Shown piece by piece: positions 11,028-22,531 of a stretch of DNA of 64,000 nucleotides (positions are counted from its first letter, which is position 1; each line of letters starts with the position of its first letter). Below the pieces are notes generated by a model, which was not told the origin of the DNA, made no database searches, and worked only from the letters and a program-made list of their open reading frames with translations. The translations under genes were made by a program, and so were the position numbers. Source of the DNA: Phyto melanocephala (taxonomy: Eukaryota; Arthropoda; Insecta; Diptera; Rhinophoridae); NCBI GenBank assembly GCA_941918925.1, contig OW799233.1, positions 119,363,833-119,427,832 of the forward strand, in the 5' to 3' direction.

Positions 11028-11362
11028 CCTATTCTGATCAGCTTTCTGCGTTTATTGTGCTTCAAATTTTCAAATCTACTTGTTGTTGTGCTACAGAATA
11101 TAACGGTCAACAAATCATACTTTGATAAGTTTTGTCTAGGGTAATTGCTTATGTGTATTTTTTTGGATCAGAGATTTTAGTTTTGTGAAATTGGCAAAAG
11201 TGTGAAGATGTCTCGTATTCGGTGAGAAAAAGTTTTATATGCATATTTTATTTCTGTTGCGTTTCTATGTTTTTTTAATAACAACAGTTGTAAAAACAAA
11301 TACGTTTCAAAAGTGTATGTGAAAAAAAAAATTATATGTGATTTAGTTGATGTATTTGCTGA

Positions 11363-11387
11363 CGTACTACATGTAGTACGTTCGGCA
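11363..11387 (-). repeat. Palindrome repeat 2, inverted
   Basis: CGTACTACATGTAGTACG followed by TTCGGCA: the same 25-bp sequence as at 11003 in opposite orientation, with a perfect 18-bp palindrome. Confidence 0.9.
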
Positions 11388-11639
11388 TTAGGGCGCAAAA
11401 ATGGTGAAATCAAAAACTTATTTTTTTTTCAGATTTTTAACATTATATGAGATAATAAATACCTTAGAGGAAAGTTATGAAAAGTTATTGCGAAATTCTT
11501 ACAACATCTCAATTGTGCCCACTTAAGGTGCGAACAATTACGTCACAGATGAAGATTCTGGTGAAAAACATGAAGTGAATTTTGAAAACTTACCCCCTTA
11601 TTATTAAATGTTGAGGCTGAGCTTTTTAAAAATTCTTAG

Positions 11640-12180
11640 TCTACTAATTTGGATAGTGAGGACGACATTGTATTATTGCAACAGGGCAAGAAATGTAAAT
11701 GTATTAAGTCGTCAGTCAAATGGGTAAAACACGATCTGGAAGAAACGGAGCCTATTGTTACAGCATGTGAACAGGAAATGTTACCTACACCTCTTGAATT
11801 ATCATTTGTACCGTGTATCTATTCCTGGTAAAAACGGTATTTCCCTATGTATACACACCTCATTGATCTTACAGAGCACAATGCGTAGCAACTGCATAGA
11901 CATATGGGAGGTAAAAAGGACTAATTATATTTTCGTCGGCGTATTGCCACATTGCTAATATCTACGTATGGGAAACCCTTAGCAACGCTTCCATCAGGAT
12001 CATCATACGACATCAGATTTGATCGAACAGATCATTTACTTACTGAGAACACACGTCAAGCCGATGGAAAATGTAAACAGCTACGCTGTAATCATTGCCA
12101 CAATAACACCATTACACGCTGCATTAAATGTGATGTGCCCCTCCATGTAAAGTGTAATGTGGAGTACCATATAACCAAAA
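11640..12180 (+). pseudogene. PiggyBac-like transposase remnant (N-terminal acidic part and C-terminal Cys-rich domain)
   Basis: PiggyBac-type transposases cut and paste DNA with a DDE core and read DNA through a C-terminal cysteine-rich domain. Here an open part at about 11649-11828 reads DSEDDIVLLQQ and later TPLELS, compatible with the poorly conserved N-terminal region. After broken frames, the part beginning at 11952 ends in a Cys/His cluster (about 12057-12165): CKQLRCNHCHNN, TRCIKCDVPLHVKC, VEYH. That C-C-H-C-C-H-C-H spacing with VPL matches the C-terminal zinc-binding domain of the family. The whole catalytic core between the two parts is missing, and stops interrupt the rest, so it cannot encode an active enzyme. 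The family call rests mainly on the Cys domain and the terminal CCC. Confidence 0.7.
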
Positions 12181-12288
12181 AATTGTTTTTTTACTTTGTT
12201 TTTTTCTTTACTTATTTTACTTTTACTTTCTAAATAATAAAAGATTTGAATTTAATCACAAGAAAAAACTGTCTTTTGCTTCCATATG

Positions 12289-12313
12289 TGCCGAGCGTAC
12301 TACATGTAGTACG
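12289..12313 (+). repeat. Palindrome repeat 3 of the piggyBac-like element
   Basis: TGCCGAG followed by CGTACTACATGTAGTACG, a perfect 18-bp palindrome; same orientation as repeat 1 and about 130 bp inside the right terminus. Confidence 0.9.
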
Positions 12314-12542
12314 GACTTAAAATCCAAGTTAGAAAATATTTTTTTTTTATTATTTCTTCAGTTTTGCAATATAATGGGTCAGAATAAAGCTATTTTGGAA
12401 AACTGCGAAGATTGGTGAAGTAATATCCCCGTCGGCATATCTGGGATATATAAGCAAAAAATCACACGGTGAGTATAAGCTCTAAAAATAATTATTTTTT
12501 CCGGCTACTAGGTAAATTGCAGACTTATTTTTTTTTTAATTA

Positions 12543-13045
12543 CTAGCCAAGCCCGGCGCGCGTTGCTACGCCCCTTAATGAATATAAATGCATTCTGAAT
12601 TTTAATTTAATATCAAGTGCAAGAAACTAAAAATTATAACTTTTTTGTCATGACAGCTCAATGTATGTTTCAGAAAAATTTGTGCAGTGCAAGTACCTCA
12701 GAATTACAACTTTGTTTTATGGGCGTGGCTCTGCCAAATTTTCTAATCACGAAATATGTGTGCAAATATTCAGAGAAATCGGTTCAGTGTAAGTACTTCA
12801 TAATTGTAACTTTTTTATGGGTGTGGCCCCGCCCACTTTTCTAATCACGAAATTCTATAGTAATGACAGCTCAATATGTGTGCAAAGTTTTAGAAAAATC
12901 GGTCAAGTGCAAGTAGCTAAAAATGATAACTAATTTTTTATGGGCGTGACCCCGCCCCCTTTTTACTACCCATAAACACTTCCTGGAATGCGTATTATAG
13001 CTAATACACTCACACACACACACAGAGTTTCACTTTTATATATAT
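12543..13045 (-). mobile_element. Dispersed non-coding repeat K, copy 1 (Helitron-like candidate)
   Basis: Read on the minus strand it starts CCATATATATAAAAGTGAAACT with CA/TG microsatellite, has three imperfect internal units each with an ATCGGT..AGTGCAAGTA phrase and a GGGCGTGGC-type phrase, and ends GGGGCGTAGCAACGCGCG then GGCTAGT. The same unit occurs at 15612 and 31836. A short GC-rich hairpin close to a CTAG end is what a Helitron 3' terminus looks like, but no replication protein is present, so that class is inference. Confidence 0.65.
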
Positions 13046-13799
13046 GGAGAAGATAGATTTTTCGGACCAAAAGAAGTGTACAACCATTTTAAAATTCAAG
13101 TCAAATTGCAAAGACTTAAAAAATCTGCGGATATATTTGTTCAGTATAATTCTTTTTAATAATAAGATTTTTTCTTTTAGAAATTATTATAACCAGCTCA
13201 CAAAAGGCTCAATTATAAAGAAGCAACTGCAATTGTCTATTGTTCTAGTTAAATGCAAAAATATCTATTTTTCAGACCGCAGAAAACCTTTTAAAGGTTT
13301 TCATTAAATTTGGTAACGCCACAATTGTTGCAACTTTTGCTTTTAAAAAGTCTGGTTTTCAAGACCATATCAATAGATCCTATTAAAAATCAATCGAATC
13401 TTCACATGTTTGTTCTTCATAAAATAAGTTCAATGTTATCGTAGTACCAAGTTTTGCTTCACTTTTAATGTCAAAAGTTGCAAATATAAAATAAATATGA
13501 AAAACATATTTTTAACTTAAGCTTGTTCCTTAAAGAATTTCTCTATATTCTTAATTGGCATGGTCTACATATGACAACAGCCCAAAGATAAACAACGTAC
13601 AACCATCCTCTTAAAAAGGCTGTTTCTTTGGAGGTATGGAACTTCTGGATAACTGTACAACTAGCTGTTATACTAATAAAGTGTGTCTGCCTTTTTCCTC
13701 AGTATGCTTTAGCACTTCCAAGATTTGCATTTTTCTCGCGTGCATAATCTTCCATCTGAGCACATGACTACATTTATTCGTTTGGATAATTTATTCAGA
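13046..13799. other. AT-rich non-coding stretch, no gene seen
   Basis: A short plus ORF at 13044-13307 has no recognisable motif. No repeat identified with confidence. Confidence 0.45.
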
Positions 13800-14330
13800 T
13801 CGAGCCAGTACTATGAGTATTAAAGAAAACCATTGCCGCTGTAGACGTGAGAGTGGCAGAGGAATCGAATTTAAGGATCTGAGGCTGTATTGAGCAACAA
13901 GATTTCTGAGGAGAAACTTTGGCCTATACTCATATAAGATCCAACTGATGCAACAAATGCTAATTGTGTCATGTGGTCGATGAATATGCTGAAAATCAAC
14001 AGGAAATTAAATCAGATTTTTGTCGCCAAATCATCTTCAGCACTGAGGCTCAGCGAGTGTGTAAGTAAGTAGAATTGAAACTTTTAGAGAGACCGCAATT
14101 CTCATGAGACTCCATTCCAAAAAAAATATTTTCGCGCCATACGAATTGTCTCAAGAAACTGATCTGTGAATTGATAACCTCGTACATGTTACTTAACATA
14201 ATTTGACTACTTTTTGTGGGGTACGTTAAATCTCTGGTCTATGCCAACAACCAGACACGTTTTATTATAATTTAAAAGTCAACATTAGATGCAATATTGA
14301 CGAAACAAGTCCGGGTATGCTAGAAAAAGT
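13800..14330 (+). pseudogene. Rosa-like mariner transposase remnant (copy M5)
   Basis: Mariner transposases bind terminal inverted repeats and cut and paste DNA at TA. Several short blocks in successive frames fit the family seen better at 19.5-20.2 kb. Near 13825-13860 there is an N-terminal block with the sequence GCCGCTGTAGACGTGAGAG (compare the fragment at 17.4 kb). At about 14013-14048 the phrase DFCRQIIFSTEA corresponds to the first catalytic motif, normally F-S-D-E-A, with Asp replaced by Thr. At about 14212-14262 the phrase YVKSLVYANNQT corresponds to the segment following the last catalytic Asp. There are many stops and frameshifts, and the second catalytic region is largely unrecognisable. 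An old dead copy; ends not defined. Confidence 0.65.
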
Positions 14331-15611
14331 GCTGAAAAATTAGACCGACAGGAGCCAAAAATTAGTTTTTAAATAATAAATTCCATGGCGATTGTGCCAT
14401 TTTGGAGATTTTATTTAATTGTTTATGTTTAATTTAAAAAAATATAAAACAAAACGCTATTGGCAAATGAACATGAATATTGAGTCTTGTTCGACCATCT
14501 TGGCTTTTAAAGGGATTCGTCGTATAAAGGGTTTCTTACTCAAAAAGGTATGTACAATAATTCTCCAGAATTTTGACAAAAGATGATTTGTTGAAATAAG
14601 ATATAAGACCGTAACGAGTGTACATTAATAAAAAAATAAACAAATATTTTCAAAAATATTAATCAATTGGTTTTGGTTTATATATTTAAGTTTTTGAAAT
14701 TAAATTTGGAAGCGAAAGTATTCCTAAATTTTTGTTTTTTGTAGCCATTGAAAAATTAATTTTTTTTTATTACGAATATGTACTAAATAGTTGAAAATAC
14801 ATTTCTAAACTTATAGTGGCATCTCACTTTAAAAAAAATCTTACCAAATCAACGACAGTATGATGTTGTGTTAAAAAGTTCTTACGCAAAAATAAACTAA
14901 CAATACGGAAACTTATAAAATATAGACGAAAAACATTGTGAAAACAACATGTTGTCTAAGTAGTAAAATGTAATGCCAAAATCAAAAGACATTTTCATTG
15001 TTATTTCTCAATAAAAAAAACACTGTCTAAAACTGAATATAAGAAAAAACGCTTTTAAGAATCATTTCGTTCTATTTCATATATGACAACTAGCAATCAG
15101 TTATAGGGTGTCCAAATAATTATGCAAGATTTGGCAATTTTTCATAAACGAGGCAGTTGCTTATTAGCAACCAAATTCTTATTTTAGCTAACAAAGAAAA
15201 TCATAAGCTGTAGGATTTTTTTTTATTTTCTTTTAATTAAAATATTGCCTAAATCTTGGGACCTCCTATGCATGCAATATAAGTTACATTTTTACATAAA
15301 AAACGTATGTATTATTGAAACAAAATTAAAGGAAAAACTACTACACACTACTTTATTGCCAATAACGTATATTGTACATAATATGAAGTTGAAAGACTTA
15401 TAAGAATTTCTTTTCTGTAAGAAAAACAAATAGAAATTTGCTATGGAAATAAGAACAAGAAGAGAAAAATCATAGAAAACTAAACTTTCTTGCAATGTAC
15501 AAGTGTTATCTAAGCAACACATTCATACCTACAAGTTAAGTTAAATGCTAAGTTCTTAAGCAGTGATTTGCAATCTCCTGTATGTGACGAACTAAGATTT
15601 TTTTAATCCAT
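14331..15611. other. AT-rich non-coding stretch, no gene seen
   Basis: Inside it, 15125-15260 has weakly inverted ends (GCAAGATTTGGCAA against TTGCCTAAATCTTG) that might bound a small TIR element. Otherwise nothing recognisable. Confidence 0.4.
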
Positions 15612-16147
15612 GTATATAGAAGTGAAACTCTTTCTGTCTCTGTGTCTGTGTGTGTGTTAGCTATAGAACACGAAACTGTAAAGCCTATCGGACTCAAACT
15701 TTGGCAAGTTGTTGTTCACATTCTAGGGAGTGTTTATGGGTGGTAAAAAGTGGGCGGGGCTACGCCCATAAAAAATAAGTTATCATTTTTAGCTACTTGC
15801 ACTTGACCGATTTTTCTGAAACTTTGCGCACATATTGAACTCTCATGATTATACAGATTCGTGATTAGAAAAGTGGTCAGTGCCAAGCCCATAAAAAAAA
15901 TTTATATTGTTTAGCTTCTTGCATTTGACCGAATTTTCTGAAACTTTGCACACATTTTAAGCTACAATGACTATATAATTTCGTAAATTTGTTCATTTTT
16001 ACCGCAAATGGAAAAATCAAAAATATTTCATACCCACTTGCATTGCAATAAAAATCAATAACATATTATTTTAAATATATTCAATTTAATTTCAGGAGGC
16101 ATTTTTATTCATTAAGGGGCATAGCAACGCGCGCCGTGCTTGACTAG
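15612..16147 (+). mobile_element. Dispersed non-coding repeat K, copy 2
   Basis: Plus-strand copy. It starts TATATAGAAGTGAAACTCTT with a TGTCTGTG run, then GGGAGTGTTTATGGGTGG and GTGGGCGGGGCTACGCCC, two ACTTGCACTTGACCGATTTT-type units, and the end GGGGCATAGCAACGCGCG, GACTAGT. Same order as the copies at 12.5 kb and 31.8 kb. Confidence 0.7.
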
Positions 16148-16271
16148 TGTAATAATAAAGAACAAATAAAGCGTGATTTTTTAAGAACTATAGGAAAGTT
16201 TAAAAAAAACACATAAAATTCAGAAAAATCCATAAAATCTTTATTTGAATCGATAATACGGTCCATATAAT

Positions 16272-16837
16272 TTAATGTTTGAAGATTCTTTCATGCAAAT
16301 GATGACCGTGACTGCGCCTCAAATGGTCCATCCGCTTAGTCCAATTTTGGCATACTCTTTCCAACATTTCGGCCGGTATCTCATGAATAAATGTTTCAAT
16401 GTTGTCTCCCAATTCGTCAATTGAAGCGGGCATGTGTGTATAGAGCTTTAACATAGCCACACAAAAAATATTCTAAAGGCGTTAAATCGCACGATCTTGG
16501 CGGCCAATTGACCGGTCCCGAACGTGAAATAAAATGTTCACCGAACTCGCCTCTCAATAAGCCGTGTGGCATGTGCCACACCGTCTTGTTGAAACCACAT
16601 GTCATGCAAGTCAATCTATTGCATTTTGGGCAAAAAAAAGTTGGATATCATCTAACGGTAGCGCTCACCATTCACAGTTACGTTACGATTCGCATCACCC
16701 ATTGAGCCTAAAATGAGCTTCGTCGCTTAACACAATTTTTCGATAAGAAGCGCGCGATGAACTTTCTTAACAGAGCACGCATTTTGATAATAAAATTCAA
16801 TAATTTGCAAGCATTGTTCGTTTGTAAGACGATTCAT
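16272..16837 (-). pseudogene. Rosa-like mariner transposase, internally deleted (copy M1)
   Basis: A TA-targeting IS630/Tc1/mariner-type transposase. On the minus strand the start ATG at 16837-16835 opens MNRLTNEQCLQIIEFYYQNA, a typical N-terminus. After KVHRALLIEKLC and a stop the reading jumps to GDANRNVTVNGERYR, so a large internal piece, including the first catalytic Asp, is gone. Then comes MWFQQDGVA (second catalytic Asp), a frameshift, NWPPRSCDLTPLEYF (third catalytic position Glu instead of the usual Asp), GYVKAL, another frameshift, and the well preserved C-terminus PASIDELGDNIETFIHEIP to HHLHERIFKH with stop at 16274-16272. Stops and frameshifts make it non-functional. Terminal repeats were not located with confidence. 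Confidence 0.85.
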
Positions 16838-17329
16838 GGTTAAATTATAGACCAAACTGAAAATGTTTGACAGTGAAACAAAACATGAAACGTGCGTCAG
16901 CTGTTTAAACCAGTGTTACCAAAAAGATAGCAGCTAAAAAATCACTCTTTATTTCTCAAACAAATTCTGTTTATTTAAAAAGCACATCGGACATTTTTTA
17001 AAGCTAAATAATTTTATAAAATGTATCTTTAAATAGAAAATTATAAACCATTTTAGAAAAATATAGGAGTTAAAAAAAAAAAAAAAAATTAAATGATAAA
17101 TTCAGCTGCAAGCAATTTTTTATGTCATTTGGCATACTAAACTCTATACTGAACTTAACTTCATCATTGACTATAGTTTTCGAGATATTCTCTATGTCAA
17201 AAATGAACCCCATTCCGTGTTATACATATGTATATATAACTTGAGAGCGTTTCACCCATTTAAATTTAAGAAAAAATGCTAAATTCTAAACTCAAATTGT
17301 TTTTAACTTAAGCTTGATCGTTTATCTGA

Positions 17330-17480
17330 GCAGATAATACACAATACTTAATAAATTCATAATCACATTTAATCTTTCGGATAATACTTATTCCAATCGA
17401 CCTAAAGCTTGCGTATAAAAGAAGACACCGCCGCTGTAGACGCAAGTGTAACATACGACTCGATTGGTGAAAGCTGCCAT
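17330..17480 (+). pseudogene. Short mariner N-terminal fragment
   Basis: The stretch around 17430-17450 contains CCGCCGCTGTAGACGC, nearly the same as GCCGCTGTAGACGTGAG in the dead mariner at 13.8 kb, and fits the linker of the DNA-binding region. Only this fragment is recognisable. Confidence 0.35.
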
Positions 17481-19529
17481 AAAATTACTTCCAAGTGTTT
17501 ATACGTTTTAGTTTATTATGTAATAATATAACCATGAGAGGTTAATTTATTGCCTATATATAGAACTCCTCTTCATTCACAGTAGATCTAAAAATTCCTT
17601 TGGCAAGCTTGGCCATCATTTGAAGACTATCGCTCCTCACTACCGGTGTCAGTCGTTTAGTTTTACTAAGCATTTTAGGATATTATATCCCATTTCGGAA
17701 AATACTAAAGAAATAAAAATCCTCAAATAAATAAGATTATTTATTTGGAAAACAATTTAAAATAAAAAGACTTATATCCTTAAAAAAACATGTTAATTAA
17801 CAATTTTCGTTGAGAAAAAAAGTTCATCCAGAATATTCTACTCATAAAAATTTATGAACATCAAAATATTTTTCATCAAAAATCTTTATGTAAAGAAAAA
17901 AAAAGAAAACTAATTCAACAAATTTTTTCTAGAATACAACAGTTTTATCAACAAGTAAACAGACTAAAAATTATTTACAAAAGGCAATTTACTTTACAGA
18001 AAACTTTATGAGAACTTTTTGAAAATTTCCTGTTAACTGAGAATATATTAAAAAGTTTCAATAGATAACTCATGCTATCGTCTGCAATGACATTTGAAAT
18101 TATCGAAAGTGGGGTCAGTATTTGCCTTTGGGAATACCTTTATGTAAGTGGTTCGCATGTATATATTTTGGTAAATTTGTGAAGTTGTGTGGAAAGAATA
18201 AATTTAGCAAATAAATAACTACCAATAATCCTTTTTCCATATGCAATAATATTCTATTTCTTATAAAGACACGGCACAAATGTTTGAATAAAACGATAAG
18301 AAAGGTTGAATTCTCCTCAAAATAGTCTATATAAAACACTTGTGTAAACACTATGTAACAACAGTTACCAACAACCGACCACATTTTTATTATATTTGTT
18401 GTATGTAGTTCTTTGCCAGTTTGATTTTTATAGCACAACAAGTGTACAAAGTATGTTTGTGTAAGTTTAGTCTTTTTTGTAAGTTTATTATTTTTTTTTT
18501 TCTTTTTTGTTTTTCTTTTATCCTATTTTTTATGTTGTGTTATTTGATATCCCTTTCATTTAAATCTATACATATCCATTATATTCATGTCTTAACTTAT
18601 CTCTCTACAAGCATTCACACCACATGTATAACTCTAACAGTTTGTTCATTCATTCAATCTTTTATTCATTTCTTGTTTAGCAAAAAAAAAACAAAACTAC
18701 ACACGACAACTTAAGTCAAACGATTTAAAGTTTAACCCGGCCACAACCAACAACTTTATCAGCAACAACAAAATGAAAATGTTGACAACCACACATACAT
18801 AACGCCCTTAAGATGAAAAGCACCGCCTGGTATTACTTTCCTGCCAACCAATCAACTATTCATCAAACTTTCTTACCACAAGCCGTATAACCAAAAACAG
18901 CTATTCCCCATTTAATCGACAGTACTAACAATAAAAGAGCCGAAATAAACCTAAGAAACCAAAATATTGTAAATATAAGAAATATTTATATTTCTACAAG
19001 CTTCAATAATGAATTTTAAAAAATTTCCTAAAAATGGTAAACTTTTTAAAAATTGTAGATGATTTTGTAATTAAAAATTTTTATTTAGGAACTTATTTTT
19101 GTTTTAGCTACAATAAACTCCACAATTCTAGTTTCAACTTCTTAACAAAACAGGATACATTTTTAAATTTCAAACAAAAACTACAAAAACCTTAAAACTT
19201 CTCAAAGAAGCGTACAAACATGTTAGATTACCATAACAGCAACCAACAACAAACATAAAGAAAACTCAAATTGATTTGCATTTAACATAAACGTAAAGCC
19301 CTGACAGCAGCAACAACAAAGATAAAGAACGATAGTTATAAAATTGTACTCGATCAACACCAACCAAGCTATACCCTATACCACAATAAACAGCATACTT
19401 ATAAGAAATATTTTTTCCGAAATCTTGAAACAATTCCAAACTATGACGACATTTATTTATCAAGAGAGATAAAAATTATATTAAGCGTTAAGTTAAATTT
19501 AGTATCTCTTTTGTTAACATCAATTTATA
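17481..19529. other. AT-rich non-coding stretch, no gene seen
   Basis: Short ORFs only. The segment around 18700-18960 is somewhat less AT-biased and rich in CAACAA-type triplets, which may be unique host DNA, but no exon-like ORF with splice signals could be supported. Confidence 0.5.
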
Positions 19530-20270
19530 AAGGGTGTTTTTTATTAAGGTATAACAATATTTTGAAACGGAATAAAATTTAAATGAATTATTTTAATTGA
19601 CACTAAATTTACTTTATTCGAAATTTATCTTCTGGCATTATAATTTAAATATGACCTCTTTTATATGACCGCCATGGCTGGCAATAACGCGGCGAATGTT
19701 GTCACCTAAATAGTTACTTGTTTTTGCTTATGGGGAATATATAACACCACAGAAAATAGTCTAGCGGCGTTAAAGAGTACAATCGTGGAGGCCAATTAAC
19801 GGGTACAAAACGTAACTCTATGCAATTACCAAACGTTTTCTTTAATAAATCAATTGTGGCACAAGCTGTGTGACATGTTGCGCAGTCTTGTTGAAGGCAC
19901 AACTCCTCCACATCATGGTTGTTCAACTGATCAACAAAAAATTCAGTAAACGTGGCTCTGTAGCGATCGCTATTGACTGACAGGTTCTGACCAGCTTCGT
20001 TTCTAAAGAAGTACGGACCAATGATTCCACCAGCCCATAAAATGCACCAAAAAGTCAGTTTTTCTGAATTTAACGGTGTCTCTACATACACTTGAGTGTT
20101 ATCATCACTTCAAATGGGACAGTATTGTTTATTGGCATATCCATTCAAACAAAGGTAATGGACATTTATGTTGACCGTAAAATGGACGTACTGCACGATA
20201 AGTATTTCAAACAGCACCTTTTGATCTTCAAAATAAATTTGCAAAATTTTGGAGCATTATTCAGACGTCA
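19530..20270 (-). pseudogene. Rosa-like mariner transposase, broken (copy M2)
   Basis: The best-preserved mariner core in the window, read on the minus strand. Near 20200-20240 VRPFYGQH is the DNA-binding linker. About 20150-20115 reads LNGYANKQYCPI, then a stop or frameshift, then VYVETPLNSEKLTFWC, ILWAGGIIGPYFF, VNSDRYRATFTEFF, LCLQQDCATCHTA (second catalytic Asp) and LTPLDYFLW (third catalytic Asp). Exactly 41 residues lie between the last two Asp residues, the DD41D spacing known for rosa-type mariners. After a deletion the C-terminus GDNIRRVIASHGGHIKEVIF follows near 19700-19640. The first catalytic Asp region is lost. The outer terminus at 19530 is AAGGGTGTTTTTTATT, with TA before it; the other terminus was not found. 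Confidence 0.85.
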
Positions 20271-20335
20271 GTCTATTAATATGCCAAACCAAAATAAACA
20301 TAAATCACTTTACAGGGGCTTTACTTGTCCCTTAG

Positions 20336-20640
20336 CATAGTAAAAATCCAAAATGGCATCGAATATAGTTCGTATTTTTCGACTTTTGCCCCATTAAGCC
20401 CCACAATATTTGTATCAAAAAAGGGCTTGACGAGTAGAATGCAGTGAAATATGAACAAGTTAAAATCCAAGTTTGCACCCTAAACACATTGGCGGTACAT
20501 TTTTTTATGTATTCCTTCAATATGGATTTTAAATAAAATGGCTTGACTAGCAGAATAAAACTATGTAAAACTTCAAAAATACAAAATGGCGTGTGACATT
20601 GAATTTAAAATCTAAGCGGCTTTTTTATAATTCGGACTAT
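20336..20640 (-). mobile_element. Mini-me-like fragment C
   Basis: Minus-strand fragment of the F-subtype: AAAATCCAAAATGGC, GGGCTTGACGAGTAGAATGC, CAGTGAAATATGAACAAG and AAATGGCTTGACTAGCAGAA match the complement of the corresponding blocks at 41.26-41.60 kb. Neither end is present. Confidence 0.65.
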
Positions 20641-22531
20641 TGGTATGCCTCAAATTATTTCTAAAAAACATAAAGCATTTTATTATGTATCCAAGGTTAC
20701 AAAGGAAATAAAAAGACCAAAGCCTGAACATTCCAGACTTCCACAGAAATTCAGGCCATAATACACTACCAACATAGTGTAGGGTGAAAATCAAAGAACA
20801 AAAAATCATGCTAAGACCAACAATGTTGATAATCACGTCAATGACTGCTTTTGCTGGTTTCTGCTTTCTTTATCTGCCACCACCGGTTATGTTGCTGATT
20901 GTGGCAGTGCCGTTTGTTTGATTGTTTGGCAATTGGTCCTTCAAATATTACTTGTAAAGACGACGACAACCAGAAAAATTACAACAAAAAAAATAATATT
21001 AAAGATTGTTCAGGAGATAATGATTAGATTGACTTATTGCCAAAATAAAAAAATCTTCGAAAAACTGAAATATCGTTGACTAAAACGCATAAAAATGAAT
21101 CGTTATAATTTAAAATTATAAAAAAAAGGAAAAAACATAAAAAATAGGACTAGCTAGTTGTACCTGGTCCACGTTGCTGCCTCCAACAATATTTTTGTAT
21201 TCTATTCAAATTAAGATAAATTCTGAATTTTTTCTTAGATTCCTTCTTCTCTCGTATTCGTAGTAGGGTTTTCTCTTCATCTTTCGATCTTAGATACCAT
21301 TTTATTTGTTATTTTTCTATTTTCTGTTAACAATGTGACTTTATCCTGCTATAAAAAGTACCTTATGTATTAAGCCAGGTATTAAGGTAACCCCAAAACA
21401 AATAATATCCAAATCCATAAAGTAGTTTTTGAAAAATTGATGTCAGCAAGACCAACAGACAGACAGACAGACAAAAATTCTTAAAAGTGGTGTTTTGTAT
21501 TCCAGATCTGTGAGTATATACAGGTATTGAATTTAAAAAAATATATATTATGTTGTATTTAACAATTTTATTACAATCTTATTATAAATATAGTTGATCC
21601 TCACTCAAGAAGAAGTAAAAAAAACTGTTGTCATCCATGTTCCCCTTTTTGTTTCAGTTGACGATACGTAGATATTTATTTAACTTGAATGTCATTTGTT
21701 ATTGTATGTTGTGTCTGAGTGACTGACTATTCATTGGAAATTTGTTTATATTCTTTTATTTCACCGAATGTCAGCAATAATTCAAAATATTTTGGCAGCA
21801 CTACTTGCTTCAACAAATTTGCAATTAAAAAAATTTTTATTAGCAGACAAGGGACAAGTAATGTCAAAGAAATTAAAGCAGTAATTCTCAAACTATTTTC
21901 AAAGCACACATTTTTCAAAAATTTTATTTTTTTATTTCTCTTTAAACGGGGAAGGGCAGAAATAACTGATAAGGTGCTTTTAACGCAACAAACGCATGAG
22001 TAATGATTTCAAATTTAATATTTGACAAGGTTTTTCATTATGTTACTGATAAATTTTTTATATAATGTAAAAGGTGAGTTTTTAAAATCATCTTTCAATA
22101 GAAAATTAACAAAAATGTCGTTATAATTACAAATATTCAACAGTTTTATATAATAAGAGATTTTAAATTGAAGATGATTTTTTGGGAAATATTTGAAATA
22201 TTTTAATATTTAAAATACATTTTTTTTATATGAATGACTTTTAAAAATATTCTCGTAAACTAAAATCATTAAAACAGTTCAATAAGTATTTGCTCTGAAA
22301 GCTTTTTAAAAATGTTCTTACAAAATGTTTCAAATAATTTTTTTAATAGATTGAATTTGAAACAATTTCTTACCTAAGCAATGTTAGAGTTGTCAAAACT
22401 GATTTCTAAATAAACTCATAAACCGTTTTTTTATTATTTCGGGATTTTGGAAACCCGTCTTATAAATTTTTTCGGCTTCAAATTATTCGGGAAACCGGAT
22501 TTTATGTCTCGAGCTATTTATATTTAATCCT
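20641..22531. other. AT-rich non-coding stretch, no gene seen
   Basis: A short GACA microsatellite at 21456-21473, preceded by AAATCCATAAAGTAG near 21412, may be a scrap of a mini-me-like element. Overlapping ORFs at 21719-22003 on both strands look like chance. Confidence 0.45.

Larger units (their letters stand above)
10995..12445 (+). mobile_element. PiggyBac-like DNA transposon, internally deleted
   Basis: The termini are inverted: CCCAGATATGCCGAAC at the left and GTCGGCATATCTGGG at the right, a 14-base match (CCCAGATATGCCGA) plus one mismatch, flanked on both sides by ATAT (10991-10994 and 12446-12449). The CCC start and the coding remnant inside fit the piggyBac superfamily, whose members normally target TTAA, so the ATAT flanks are atypical or mutated. 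At 1451 bp it is far shorter than an autonomous element. Three copies of a 25-bp sequence holding an 18-bp palindrome lie inside, two direct and one inverted. Confidence 0.75.
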
